Source: JBKJUK01 sp046590705 (lineage in GTDB: Bacteria > Acidobacteriota > Thermoanaerobaculia > Gp7-AA8). From it: a stretch of 18,176 nucleotides of DNA. The notes under the pieces are model-generated. The model did not search any database and was not told the origin of the DNA. It worked only from the letters and a program-made list of their open reading frames with translations. Every line of letters starts with the position of its first letter. The first letter of the stretch is position 1. Below, piece after piece: positions 1-7,191 of the stretch. Position numbers and translations under genes: made by a program. The stretch covers positions 1-18,176 of the forward strand of contig JBKJUK010000349.1 in NCBI GenBank assembly GCA_046590705.1, given 5' to 3'.

Positions 1-12
1 TCTTACTTCATC

Positions 13-56
13 GTTCTGCGTTCTGCGTTCATCAGCCCCGGCCCCCGGCCCCCCCG
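13..56. repeat. Two adjacent heptamer tandem tracts (GTTCTGC; CCCCGGC)
   Basis: Positions 13-33 read as three 7-nt units, GTTCTGC, GTTCTGC, GTTCATC. After a 2-nt gap, 36-56 reads as CCCCGGC, CCCCGGC, CCCCCCG. The two tracts have unrelated sequence but share the 7-bp period. The second is a rotation of CCCCCGG, which recurs at 7142-7155 and, as its complement, at 14215-14242. The rest of 1-113 shows no coding sequence I can support. The Shine-Dalgarno sequence of the next gene (GGAGGA, 105-110) closes the region. Confidence 0.75.
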
Positions 57-113
57 AGCGCCTCAACAACGGCACAACCGCTGCAATCACTCAGGCAGAC
101 CCACGGAGGATTT

Positions 114-632
114 ATGCAGAAAGGAAAAGATTTTCTTCGCGCTCAGGTGAGCAATTCCATCATGCAGCACAGGGCGCTTCTGGAGAGCCTCTCCGATCAC
201 GTCAAACAGGCTGAGGACAAGCGCTTCCGCGAGTTGTGCGAGCGACATTCTTCCAGCATGCTGGCTCATCAGAAGGAACTCGAGGAGTATGCCGCTTCAA
301 TTGGCGTTGAGGCGCAGGGCGGAGTAAAGGAAATGCTCGGTGCTGCTCTCGGAAAGGCCAAGAACGCAGTGGATGCCGTCAGGCAGTCTGACTTCATTCG
401 GATCGTAGAAGACATCGTGATGATTCGACAGGCTCAGGATACCTTCGCCACGTTCGCCGCAGTTGGCGAGAAGATTGGCGAGGCACGACTTAACGATATC
501 GGACGTCGTCTCGAGCGCGCACACGATTCAATGCAGAAAGAGTTCAATCTGCTTTGTCAGGATGTATTCGTTGCCCACGTGCAGGACCGCGACACCACTT
601 CCGCGGAGGTGCGTGGCGAGACTCGGGTCTGA
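114..632 (+). CDS. Small all-helical protein, possibly ferritin-like bundle
   Basis: This encodes 172 residues of soluble, charged, almost wholly helical protein. It has no signal peptide, membrane segment or recognisable catalytic motif. Residues about 15-62 look like a helical hairpin rich in H, E and K (HRALLESLSDH, then ERHSSSMLAHQKELEEYA), followed by a long helix from about 65 to 150. That layout recalls ferritin-like or DUF892-type four-helix bundles, but I cannot place a metal-binding E...ExxH set, so the fold is only inferred. The ATG at 114 follows a strong Shine-Dalgarno sequence (GGAGGA, 105-110) at rather tight spacing. A strong intrinsic terminator starts 26 nt after the stop, so the gene is probably monocistronic. 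The function is unknown. Confidence 0.8.
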   Translation: MQKGKDFLRAQVSNSIMQHRALLESLSDHVKQAEDKRFRELCERHSSSMLAHQKELEEYAASIGVEAQGGVKEMLGAALGKAKNAVDAVRQSDFIRIVEDIVMIRQAQDTFATFAAVGEKIGEARLNDIGRRLERAHDSMQKEFNLLCQDVFVAHVQDRDTTSAEVRGETRV

Positions 633-657
633 TCTTTCCATGAAGCTCGAACAGTTA

Positions 658-691
658 GGGTACGGGTCGACACGACTCGTACCCTTTTTTT
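658..691 (+). terminator. Strong intrinsic terminator
   Basis: A 12-bp stem, GGGTACGGGTCG pairing with CGACTCGTACCC (one G-T wobble), with an ACA loop at 658-684 is followed directly by seven Ts (685-691). It sits 26 nt after the stop of the 114-632 gene and separates that gene from the nucleotidyltransferase unit. Confidence 0.92.
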
Positions 692-762
692 AATCCGCGC
701 TTCCGGAGTTTCCACGGCAGACCTCGGCATGGAAGGTGCTTCGCTGGGCGCAGGAGACTTTC

Positions 763-1605
763 ATGCCTGACCGTCGCGTCGACCACGCGCTTCGCCGGCG
801 AAACGCGGCGCTCGATATTCTCGAGGGAGACGCCGACACACGCGACTTCTACCGTGATGTCGTTGGACTTTTCGCGGAAAAGAAGCTTCCCTTTCTGATT
901 GGTGGAACCTTCGCGCTGCAGCGCTACACCGGAATCGCTCGAAAAACGAAAGACATCGATTTCTTCATTCGGCGAGATGACTTTCCACTCATCGAATCCA
1001 CTCTCCGTGAGTCCGGCTTCAAGGTAGAGCTCACCTATCCACATTGGTTGGGAAAAGTTTTTCGGGTCGACGACTTCGCGGATCTAGCCTTTCGTTCAGC
1101 AAATGGCGAGGGTTCGGTGGATGACGAATGGTTCGAGCACTCGGTCGAAGAGCAACTCTGGGGAATCCCCGTCAGACTCTGTCCGCCCGAGGAAACCATC
1201 TGGTCGAAAGCATTCGTCATGGAGAGGGAGCGATTCGACGGCGCCGACATCATTCACATTCTGCACGCCACCGCTGCAACGCTCGACTGGAAGAGGTTGC
1301 TTCGTAGATTCGGCAGTCACTGGCGAATTCTGCTCATGCATCTCACCGCCTTCGGCTTTGTCTATCCGCACGAACGCGATCTGATTCCGGCGGCGGTGAT
1401 GTCGGACCTGATCGGCCGGCTGCAGGCAGAGGTCGACAGCGGTCCGGTGATGACCGGAGAACCGGTTTGCGGTGGTACGCTGATCTCGCGCGAGCAATAC
1501 CTCAAAGATGTACACGACTGGGACTATGTCGATGCGCGCCTCGAACCGCACGGCAATCTGACTCGCGAGGACATCGAACACTGGACCGCCGCGATCAATC
1601 GGTGA
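763..1605 (+). CDS. Nucleotidyltransferase-fold protein of unknown role
   Basis: The protein has 280 residues. Near residues 47-70 it shows the signature of the DNA polymerase beta-type nucleotidyltransferase superfamily: a GG helix-start (LIGGTFALQRYTG) followed by RKTKDIDFFI, where the two Asp of DID would bind metal. A third acidic position is plausible in the VDDFADLAF strand. The C-terminal half is helical and resembles neither HEPN nor a known tRNA-binding domain. Family members include aminoglycoside-modifying enzymes and the AbiEii/MNT toxin and antitoxin proteins, so the substrate cannot be told from sequence. I chose the ATG at 763 because GGAG (753-756) sits 6 nt before it; a GTG at 736 in the same frame lacks a site. 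The next gene follows 25 nt downstream, probably in one operon. Confidence 0.82.
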   Translation: MPDRRVDHALRRRNAALDILEGDADTRDFYRDVVGLFAEKKLPFLIGGTFALQRYTGIARKTKDIDFFIRRDDFPLIESTLRESGFKVELTYPHWLGKVFRVDDFADLAFRSANGEGSVDDEWFEHSVEEQLWGIPVRLCPPEETIWSKAFVMERERFDGADIIHILHATAATLDWKRLLRRFGSHWRILLMHLTAFGFVYPHERDLIPAAVMSDLIGRLQAEVDSGPVMTGEPVCGGTLISREQYLKDVHDWDYVDARLEPHGNLTREDIEHWTAAINR

Positions 1606-1630
1606 GCTTTCGTTGCCGGCAGGAGTAACA

Positions 1631-2023
1631 ATGACAGAGGCCAAACCCTACACAGTCATCTATGAGGAACGAGACTCCTATCTGTACGCGCAGGTCTCCG
1701 GACCGAAGGACAGTGCTGAAGTCTCCATCTCTTACTGGAAAGATGTGGCCGCCGAGGCGCGCGGTCGAGGGCTCCGCAGGTTGCTGGTGACGGAGTCGTT
1801 TATCAGCAGCGGCTCGTTTGCGGAGTCGTACGAGGTTGCTTCGCAGTTGCCGACGATTCTGGAAGGAATCAATGTGGCTTTCGTCGATCGCTCGACGGAT
1901 GACTACGAGGACAATCGGTTCGCTGAGACAGTGGCCATCAATCGGGGCACCAGGGTAAAACTTTTCTGCGATGAGTCGGCGGCGATTGAGTGGCTGGTCT
2001 CGCTTCCTCCCGAAAAGAACTGA
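1631..2023 (+). CDS. SpoIIAA-like (STAS/SEC14-type) small protein
   Basis: The protein has 130 residues and is soluble, with an alternating alpha/beta pattern: a short beta hairpin (YTVIYEERDSYLYAQVSGP), an amphipathic helix (ISYWKDVAAEARGRGLRRLLV), a strand, another helix, then the strand INVAFVDRS. It ends in the helix DESAAIEWLVSL. This order and the 'ESAAIEWL' ending fit the SpoIIAA-like (STAS-related) family of small cytoplasmic proteins, whose members mostly lack a defined function. The ATG at 1631 has a good Shine-Dalgarno sequence (AGGAG, 1621-1625); an upstream TTG at 1613 does not. It lies 25 nt after the nucleotidyltransferase gene and is probably co-transcribed. Whether the two products act together is unknown. 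Confidence 0.78.
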   Translation: MTEAKPYTVIYEERDSYLYAQVSGPKDSAEVSISYWKDVAAEARGRGLRRLLVTESFISSGSFAESYEVASQLPTILEGINVAFVDRSTDDYEDNRFAETVAINRGTRVKLFCDESAAIEWLVSLPPEKN

Positions 2024-2084
2024 AAATCGGAGGCGGGGGCCGGAAGGGCAACGTGGCACCGCTCGGCTCGCGATCGCGTCGAAC

Positions 2085-2187
2085 CTGTGTGGCACAGGCG
2101 ATCCCGCCTGTGACGCGCTGCCCCGAGTGAACACCCCGCGCAATTAACCTGACACTCCGCCACAGGCAGGATTGCCCGTGCCAGACA
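2085..2187. repeat. Paired inverted palindromic repeat, family 1, copy 1
   Basis: The left arm (2085-2116) carries the palindrome CACAGGCGATCCCGCCTGTG. The right arm (2158-2187) is the inverted copy of the same unit, and about 40 nt lie between them. Each arm can fold alone (8-bp stem, 4-nt loop) or the two can pair with each other. The element fills the gap between the convergent ends of the SpoIIAA-like gene and the DEAD-box gene, where it could act as a two-way terminator. No separate T-tract terminator is visible. Confidence 0.85.
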
Positions 2188-2197
2188 ATCCTCGTCG

Positions 2198-4414
2198 TTA
2201 CTTCTTCTTCGGTGGCCCCTTCTTCACAAACGGCTTCGCGCCGACTTTCCCCGTTCTCTTCTTCGCTCCCGGAGCGCTGCTGTAGAAGCCGGTTTTCGCA
2301 GGAGCGCTCTTTCTGACCGAATCGTCTTTCTTCGTGAAAGTCTTCGACGGACGTGCAACCGCGCGCGGCGCAGCTTTTTTTTGCGGAGTCGATTCATCGC
2401 GCACATACGGCATCTTCGCCGCACTCTCGCGTGGCAGAAACCCACGTGGGGTCTCCTCATTTCTGTCGCGATAACGGCTCGGCGCATCGGCCTTCGGTTT
2501 GTAGGTTCTACCGGAAGTCTCAGAGGGTTTGAAGCTCCGCGACGACGTCTCCCGGCTACCATAGCTCCGAGTGCTCGAGCCGGAGCCTGAGGCCGAGCGT
2601 GGGCCTGGCCGCGCGCTCGGTCGTGCAGGCTTGACGAAACTCTCGTCGGGACCGACTGGTCCGAGTTCTTTCAGATTCAGTGCACGTCCGCGAAATTTGG
2701 CGCGGGCGGTTTTCTCGAGAATCTGGTCTCGATATTTTGCGGGAACCACCACGATGGTGATCTGGTCTCGTATGTCGATCGGCCCGATTTCGCGACCCGG
2801 TACGTCGGCTTCGTTGGCGATTGATCCGACGATGTCAGCCGGCCGGATTCCATCCTGCTTGCCCACTCCGATCTGCAGCCGCACCTTTGGCTCATCGGCT
2901 AGTTCACGCTGAACGTCGGCACCGGAACTTTTCTCACGGTCTCGCGGCGGTGGCGGAAAGGCGCTCTTGCTGCGATCCCGCTCCGGCCTTTCGTAGGCCG
3001 GGGCTCGCTCACGTTTCGCTGCAGGACCCGGACGCTCGTCGGCGAAGGCAGCATTGTGCCGCGCGGTGCGAGCCTGCTCGTATCCCGCCTGTTCAGGTTC
3101 CGCTGCGAGTGAACGCGAATTGTTGGCCAGCCTCGCCGCAGCTGCGGCGACTTCGGCCATGTCGTGACCACCCTCATCGACCAGCTGCTCGACCAGACCG
3201 ACGTAAAGATCGAGATCGCCTTCGGCGAGACTCTTGCGCAGAGTTTCCTTGAACAGGGCGATCCGTTTCGCGGCAACATCCGCACGCGAAGGCATCGGCA
3301 TCGGTTTGATTGGAATTCCGGTGAAACGTTCAATCTCCCGCAGCATGCGACGCTCGCGCGGAGTAATGAAGATCGTCGCCAACCCGCTGCGACCTGCACG
3401 TCCCGTGCGACCGATCCGGTGCACGTACACTTCGACGTCGTGCGGCACGTCGTAGTTGATGACGTGCGAGATCTTTTCGACGTCGAGCCCGCGTGCGGCC
3501 ACGTCGGTCGCCACCACGATCTCCACCGTGCCCTTCTTCAGACGGCGAATAACACTCTCGCGTAGAGGCTGGGTCATGTCGCCGTGCATTGCTTCTGCCG
3601 CAAAGCCGCGTGCCTGCAGCTTCTCCGCGAGTTCTGCGGCGCCGTTCTTGGTTCTGCGGAAGATGAGAACGGCTTCGCTCTCCTCGACTTCGAGAATCTG
3701 TGTCAGTACCTCCAACTTCTGCCCTTCCGAGATATTCAGGAAGCGTTGTTCGATGGCCGGTGTGGTGAGGGCCTTGTGTTCGATTTCCACGCGCACGGGA
3801 TCCTTGAGGTAGCGCTCCGAGATGCGAAGCACTTCCCGTGGCATGGTGGCGGAGAAGAGCGCTACCTGACGTTCCGTTGAAGCGGAGGAAAGAATGCGTT
3901 CGACTTCTTCCTGGAAACCCATCTTCAGCATCTCGTCCGCTTCGTCGAGAACGATCATCTTCAGATTCTTCAAATCGAGCGTCTTGCGGTCCAGATGATC
4001 GATGAGTCGCCCGGGTGTGCCGACCACAATTTGAGCGCCTCGCTGCAGTGCTTTCAGCTGCACGACCATCGGAGCCCCGCCGTAAACAGGGACGACGCTG
4101 ACACTGCCGAGATTCCTGCTGTAGGAGTGGATGGCCTCGGCGACCTGCATGGCAAGTTCCCGTGTAGGCGCGAGGACCAGTGCCTGAGTGAGGTGTGACT
4201 TGAGATCGATCCTCTCCAGCATGGGCAGGGCGAAGGCGGCCGTTTTTCCGGTTCCAGTCTGAGCCTGTCCGATCAGGTCGCGACCGCTGAGCAGCACAGG
4301 AATGGTACGTTCCTGAATCGGAGTGGGTGCCTCGTATCCGAGGTCGCTGAGAGTCTTGGTGATCTCGTCGCGCAGGCCGAGGTCGGAGAAGGGATTCGTT
4401 TTTGAGTCGCTCAT
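2198..4414 (-). CDS. deaD: DEAD-box ATP-dependent RNA helicase, DeaD/CsdA type
   Basis: This 738-residue RNA helicase unwinds RNA duplexes using ATP; relatives act in ribosome assembly, cold response and mRNA turnover. The core motifs are all present and intact: Q motif (PTPIQ, about 30-34), Walker A AQTGTGKT (51-58), PTREL (83-87), TPGR (133-136), DEAD (157-160), SAT (188-190) and HRIGRTGR (332-339). A linker follows, then a DbpA/CsdA-type RNA-binding domain at about 510-582, and finally a basic Ser/Arg/Lys/Pro tail of about 150 residues that is probably disordered. I chose the ATG at 4414 because a -10-like TATCCT lies 7 nt before it; an upstream GTG at 4450 in the same frame would start before that promoter. 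It lies on its own promoter downstream of two small genes on the same strand. Confidence 0.96.
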   Translation of the reverse strand: MSDSKTNPFSDLGLRDEITKTLSDLGYEAPTPIQERTIPVLLSGRDLIGQAQTGTGKTAAFALPMLERIDLKSHLTQALVLAPTRELAMQVAEAIHSYSRNLGSVSVVPVYGGAPMVVQLKALQRGAQIVVGTPGRLIDHLDRKTLDLKNLKMIVLDEADEMLKMGFQEEVERILSSASTERQVALFSATMPREVLRISERYLKDPVRVEIEHKALTTPAIEQRFLNISEGQKLEVLTQILEVEESEAVLIFRRTKNGAAELAEKLQARGFAAEAMHGDMTQPLRESVIRRLKKGTVEIVVATDVAARGLDVEKISHVINYDVPHDVEVYVHRIGRTGRAGRSGLATIFITPRERRMLREIERFTGIPIKPMPMPSRADVAAKRIALFKETLRKSLAEGDLDLYVGLVEQLVDEGGHDMAEVAAAAARLANNSRSLAAEPEQAGYEQARTARHNAAFADERPGPAAKRERAPAYERPERDRSKSAFPPPPRDREKSSGADVQRELADEPKVRLQIGVGKQDGIRPADIVGSIANEADVPGREIGPIDIRDQITIVVVPAKYRDQILEKTARAKFRGRALNLKELGPVGPDESFVKPARPSARPGPRSASGSGSSTRSYGSRETSSRSFKPSETSGRTYKPKADAPSRYRDRNEETPRGFLPRESAAKMPYVRDESTPQKKAAPRAVARPSKTFTKKDDSVRKSAPAKTGFYSSAPGAKKRTGKVGAKPFVKKGPPKKK

Positions 4415-4421
4415 GAGTCGC

Positions 4422-4427
4422 AGGATA
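4422..4427 (-). promoter_or_regulatory. -10 element of a probable leaderless helicase transcript
   Basis: On the minus strand TATCCT is followed by 7 nt (GCGACTC) and then the ATG at 4414. That places the predicted transcription start at or next to the A of ATG. No Shine-Dalgarno sequence is present. I see no good -35 box; an inverted repeat (CTTGTGA/TCACAAG) occupies that region instead. Confidence 0.55.
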
Positions 4428-4428
4428 C

Positions 4429-4457
4429 CTTGTGACGGTTCTGGAATCACTCACAAG
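4429..4457. promoter_or_regulatory. Inverted repeat upstream of the helicase, possible operator
   Basis: CTTGTGA (4429-4435) and TCACAAG (4451-4457) are perfect 7-nt inverted copies with 15 nt between them. They lie directly upstream of the predicted -10 box, where a -35 element would be. The geometry suits a dimeric regulator, but an accidental repeat cannot be excluded. Confidence 0.35.
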
Positions 4458-4472
4458 TGAGCTCATCTGCCG

Positions 4473-4540
4473 CGTCATTCCGAGGAGCGCGAACTGCTGT
4501 CGAGCGCACTTGCGCTGTATCTCGCGAAGAGGAATCTCCG
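4473..4540 (+). repeat. Single arm of palindromic repeat family 2
   Basis: Box A, CGTCATTCCGAGGAGC (4473-4488), is followed by 35 variable nt and box B, GCGAAGAGGAATCTCCG (4524-4540). The same two boxes with similar spacing form each arm of the inverted repeat at 17758-17939. Here only one arm is present, so this looks like a half or decayed copy. It lies between the lipoprotein gene and the helicase promoter. Confidence 0.8.
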
Positions 4541-4651
4541 GTCTGCGGCTCGAAGGGCGCTCTGATCGACCGCAGTTGCCGTCGCACCACCCGGTCATAG
4601 CTTCGTCTGCGTGCCGCCGCTGGTATTCCGTGAAAATGAATTCCGACGCAG

Positions 4652-4966
4652 TCAGTTCTCGTTTTTCCGGAAGGCTGCCGAGTAGCGTTTCGATGCGTCC
4701 TGGTCGGCGCTGACCGCGCGAATTGCTGCGGCAAAACTTTCATCCGTCAAACCGCGTTCACGCAGGAGATCGTCTGCGCGATCGGGGCTTTTCTTCAAAC
4801 TGGCGCCAAGGGCACCCAACTCCTCAGGTGTGAGGGTAGCGGCGGTGGCCGATGTCGCGGCGGAGTCTGTCCCGACCACCTGCGTCTTCTTCTCCCGGTC
4901 GCAGCCGGTCAGGGCTAAGAGCGCGAGCAACAGGGCGGCATACGCAAGTTCTCTCATGATTTTCAT
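4652..4966 (-). CDS. Small predicted lipoprotein
   Basis: The protein has 104 residues. Its N-terminus is a short basic stretch, a hydrophobic run (AYAALLLALLALTG) and a lipobox LTGC near residue 22, so it should be lipidated and anchored in the envelope. The mature part has a Thr/Ala-rich linker and then two helical segments (TPEELGALGASLKKSPDRADDLLRERG in outline, and SFAAAIRAVSADQDASKRY). I recognise no family. The first ATG (4966) overlaps the stop of the upstream gene as ATGA, which points to translational coupling; a second in-frame ATG nine bases on is also possible, with AAGGG before it. Its function is unknown, but tight coupling suggests it works with the secreted protein encoded just upstream. 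Confidence 0.82.
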   Translation of the reverse strand: MKIMRELAYAALLLALLALTGCDREKKTQVVGTDSAATSATAATLTPEELGALGASLKKSPDRADDLLRERGLTDESFAAAIRAVSADQDASKRYSAAFRKNEN

Positions 4967-5703
4967 CCCTTGTTCTTCCCTTTTCCGTTCCTGCCACCGT
5001 TGCCGTTCCCTTTACTTCTGGCTGCTTTGTCGCTTCCTCGATTCTCTTTCCACTCTCTTCTCTCTGGTCGCTGATCTGCGCCTCGAAATTCGTTCTTACC
5101 GCGGCGTAGCTCACCAGGAGATTTTCCCCTGGCCTTCCGCTCCTCCTTCTCGAAAGGGCGCACTCGGTCGCGAATCCGGCCATGAACGACTTCCGCACCA
5201 GTCTGCAGGCCGGCCTGCTTTTTGAGCTGGCCGGGAGGTCCACCATGAGGATGCGAGTTTCTGGTCGCCAGTCTGGTCACCACGAGTGCCGGGATCAACG
5301 AGCGAGCTTCGAAGTAGTCTTCACGTGGGGCACGCACGGTCAGCTCGATGCCTGACGGTTCATAGGAGCGGAACTCGGTTTCGATGGCGCTGGTCAGTTC
5401 GCCGCCGCGCAGGCCCTCACCGGTGCGGTCGCGCACATAGCGAACGAAATCGCGCTCTGCTGCGGGGTCCACCAGAGCCACCGGCGCGTAGCGGACGATT
5501 TCAATGAATTGCGCCGCAGGAACCCGCGCTTCCAGGAGCAGGCTGATCAGATCGAACAGAGGTTCTTTCGGCACTGATTCGATTTCCGATACGGCCGCCA
5601 CGGTCAGGGGCATCGCGACGAGTGCCATCAGCTCATCGGTGGCAATGGCCGAGGCCGGACGGACACTCAGGCACACCAGCAGGACCAGAATTGCTTTCTT
5701 CAT
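4963..5703 (-). CDS. Secreted protein with basic disordered C-terminal tail
   Basis: The protein has 246 residues. Residues 1-20 (MKKAILVLLVCLSVRPASA) form a typical Sec signal peptide with a likely cut after ASA. Residues about 21-150 are helical and contain no catalytic motif I know. From about 150 onward the chain is rich in Arg, Lys, Gly, Asn and Glu and ends in repeated G-N-K residues, so it is probably disordered and strongly basic, as if made to bind a polyanion or cell-wall polymer. The ATG at 5703 has a good Shine-Dalgarno sequence (AAGGA about 8 nt before); the frame stays open upstream but would run into the divergent bPH2 promoter. It overlaps the lipoprotein gene by 4 nt. The family is unknown. 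Confidence 0.8.
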   Translation of the reverse strand: MKKAILVLLVCLSVRPASAIATDELMALVAMPLTVAAVSEIESVPKEPLFDLISLLLEARVPAAQFIEIVRYAPVALVDPAAERDFVRYVRDRTGEGLRGGELTSAIETEFRSYEPSGIELTVRAPREDYFEARSLIPALVVTRLATRNSHPHGGPPGQLKKQAGLQTGAEVVHGRIRDRVRPFEKEERKARGKSPGELRRGKNEFRGADQRPERREWKENRGSDKAARSKGNGNGGRNGKGKNKG

Positions 5704-5741
5704 CAGGTTTCCTTCCCTTTCAATCAATTCGTCAATTACAT

Positions 5742-5753
5742 CTGCAATTGCAG
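5742..5753. promoter_or_regulatory. Perfect 12-bp palindrome in a divergent promoter region
   Basis: CTGCAATTGCAG is a perfect palindrome inside the 91-bp gap between the divergent secreted-protein and bPH2 genes. It could be a shared operator. The evidence is only its symmetry and position. Confidence 0.3.
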
Positions 5754-5782
5754 TGCTCGTCGCAGATCCGGAGTTCCGCTCG

Positions 5783-5788
5783 TATACT
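5783..5788 (+). promoter_or_regulatory. -10 element of a probable leaderless bPH2 transcript
   Basis: TATACT matches the sigma-70-type -10 consensus closely and ends 6 nt before the ATG at 5795. No Shine-Dalgarno sequence precedes that ATG, so transcription probably starts at the start codon. A -35 box is not clear. Confidence 0.6.
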
Positions 5789-5794
5789 CGCGGT

Positions 5795-6316
5795 ATGAAC
5801 TCCGATGCTGCGGTCCACGCCATCGAGCGTCCGCACGCCAGTCTCTGGACCTATTACATACTCAGTTCGTTTCTGTTGGGGCCGCTGTTTTTCCTCGCCC
5901 TCATCCCGCTTTACTTTCGCTATCACACCATGCGTTACAGGTTCGATGGAGAAGGTATCTCCATGCGGTGGGGAATTCTTTTTCGTCGCGAGATCAATCT
6001 GACCTACGCGCGAATCCAGGATATTCACCTGGTGAGCAACGTAGTCGAGCGATGGCTGGGACTGGCCAGAATTCAGGTGCAGACCGCCAGCGGTTCTGCA
6101 AACGCGGAGCTCACGATCGAAGGCATTCGCGAGTACGAGATGCTGCGCGACTACCTCTACTCGCAGATGCGTGGTATTCGCGGGAATTCTGCTGGAACGA
6201 AAGAACACGTCATCGAAACCGGGGATGAACTGGCTGCGACGCTGAACCTCGTGGCCGCCGAGATGCGCGAGACCAATCGGCTGCTGGCACTGCTGACATC
6301 GAAGGAAGATCGGTGA
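5795..6316 (+). CDS. Bacterial PH-domain (bPH2) membrane protein, YdbS-like
   Basis: The protein has 173 residues. A hydrophobic segment at about 16-37 (YYILSSFLLGPLFFLALIPLYF) comes first and is followed by a bPH2 (YdbS/YdbT, DUF304) domain at about 45-125. The landmarks are MRYRFDGEGISMRWGIL, then REINLTYARIQDIHL, then ERWLGLARIQVQTASG, all typical of the family. The C-terminus is an amphipathic helix. bPH2 proteins sit at the membrane; a few YdbS/YdbT relatives are linked to resistance to membrane-active agents, but the general role is unclear. The stop overlaps the start of the next bPH2 gene as TGATG, so the two are co-translated. The ATG at 5795 is chosen for the adjoining -10 box; upstream in-frame codons lie antisense to the divergent gene. 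Confidence 0.92.
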   Translation: MNSDAAVHAIERPHASLWTYYILSSFLLGPLFFLALIPLYFRYHTMRYRFDGEGISMRWGILFRREINLTYARIQDIHLVSNVVERWLGLARIQVQTASGSANAELTIEGIREYEMLRDYLYSQMRGIRGNSAGTKEHVIETGDELAATLNLVAAEMRETNRLLALLTSKEDR

Positions 6317-7080
6317 TGGGCTGGCGGGAGTTGGTGTCGCGAGTGATGAAGGTTCCGGCGCAGCCGTCTCCTCCACCTGGAGCAGCGCCCAGAGTCTTTC
6401 GTGCCGCGAACAACTACTTCTACCTGAAAGCCCTGGGGTGGTTTGCTGGGCAGATCTTCGTACTCGGTGCGGCGATTGCCGGCTGGTACTTCGAGCGATA
6501 CCTGCTGACACTCGACCTGCCGTACTTCGTGGATGTCCTTCTGAAGATCGGTCTGGTTTCGATCTGGATCACGCTGATCGGCGGTTTCATCCTTGGATTT
6601 GGAATCATGCGACTCGACTACGAGCTTCGTTGGTATCTCGTTTCTGATCGCGCTATCCGCATCCGTGAAGGCATCAGGACGGTGCGGGAAAAAACCATCG
6701 CTCTGGCCAACATTCAGAACATTTCCGTCAAGCAGGGACCTTTACAAAGACTCTTCGGCATCGCTGACGTGGAAGTGCGGACGGCCGGTGGTGGCTCGAG
6801 TGGTTCGGGCGGAAAGGATTCACCGGCTCTCGAACTCATGCACATCGGCTATTTCCGCGGGGTCGACAATGCCTCGGAGATCCGGGATCTTCTGCTGACT
6901 GCAGTGAATCGTCACAAGGATTCGGGACTCGGCGATCCTGATGATCATCATCACTCCGATTCCGGGAACGTCGATCGCGCTGCGCGAGTCGCGGCCCTGG
7001 CCATACTGGGTGAGGCGCGGAAAATGAACGATCTTCTCCGGGCAGGTCTTTCCTCACGGGAGTCGCCGCAGACCTCCTGA
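6316..7080 (+). CDS. Second bPH2-domain membrane protein, partner of the first
   Basis: The protein has 254 residues. Two hydrophobic segments (about 36-60 and 72-96) precede a bPH2 domain at about 98-185, with LRWYLVSDRAIRIREGI, then KTIALANIQNISVKQGPLQRLFGIADVEVRTAGGG in outline. The domain is followed by a His/Asp-rich patch (DDHHHSD, about 212-218) and a helix (ARVAALAILGEARKMNDLLRAGL) much like the C-terminal helix of the first bPH2 protein, so the two may pair through it. The start overlaps the previous stop as TGATG, with AAGGAAG 8 nt upstream; a GTG three bases earlier is an alternative. Two bPH2 proteins encoded back to back resemble the ydbS-ydbT arrangement. The His-rich patch could bind metal, which is only a suggestion. 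Confidence 0.9.
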   Translation: MGWRELVSRVMKVPAQPSPPPGAAPRVFRAANNYFYLKALGWFAGQIFVLGAAIAGWYFERYLLTLDLPYFVDVLLKIGLVSIWITLIGGFILGFGIMRLDYELRWYLVSDRAIRIREGIRTVREKTIALANIQNISVKQGPLQRLFGIADVEVRTAGGGSSGSGGKDSPALELMHIGYFRGVDNASEIRDLLLTAVNRHKDSGLGDPDDHHHSDSGNVDRAARVAALAILGEARKMNDLLRAGLSSRESPQTS

Positions 7081-7127
7081 CTCGGCCGGTATGGAAACAT
7101 GAACGTTCGCGGGTTTGCGCGAGTGAT

Positions 7128-7155
7128 CTCCGGCCCATACTCCGGCCCCCGGCCC
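7128..7155. repeat. Degenerate heptamer tract (CCCCCGG type)
   Basis: The tract reads as CTCCGGC, CCATACT, CCGGCCC, CCGGCCC in 7-nt steps. The last two units are rotations of the CCCCCGG heptamer also seen at 36-56 and 14215-14242. It lies between the second bPH2 gene and the chosen start of the DUF1206 gene, which argues against the earlier in-frame ATG at 7099. Confidence 0.5.
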
Positions 7156-7191
7156 GGTCCCACATGGCATGTTTCGTTCATCGCCGACGCC

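Noticed and set aside
3330..4598. A 422-codon open frame on the minus strand overlapping the helicase
   Set aside because: It is the +1 shadow of the helicase gene, rich in Arg/Ser/His with no domain, while the helicase frame has every DEAD-box motif.
7099..7191. Earlier ATG start for the DUF1206 gene
   Set aside because: The extra 31 residues cross a heptamer tract and do not resemble the family N-terminus.
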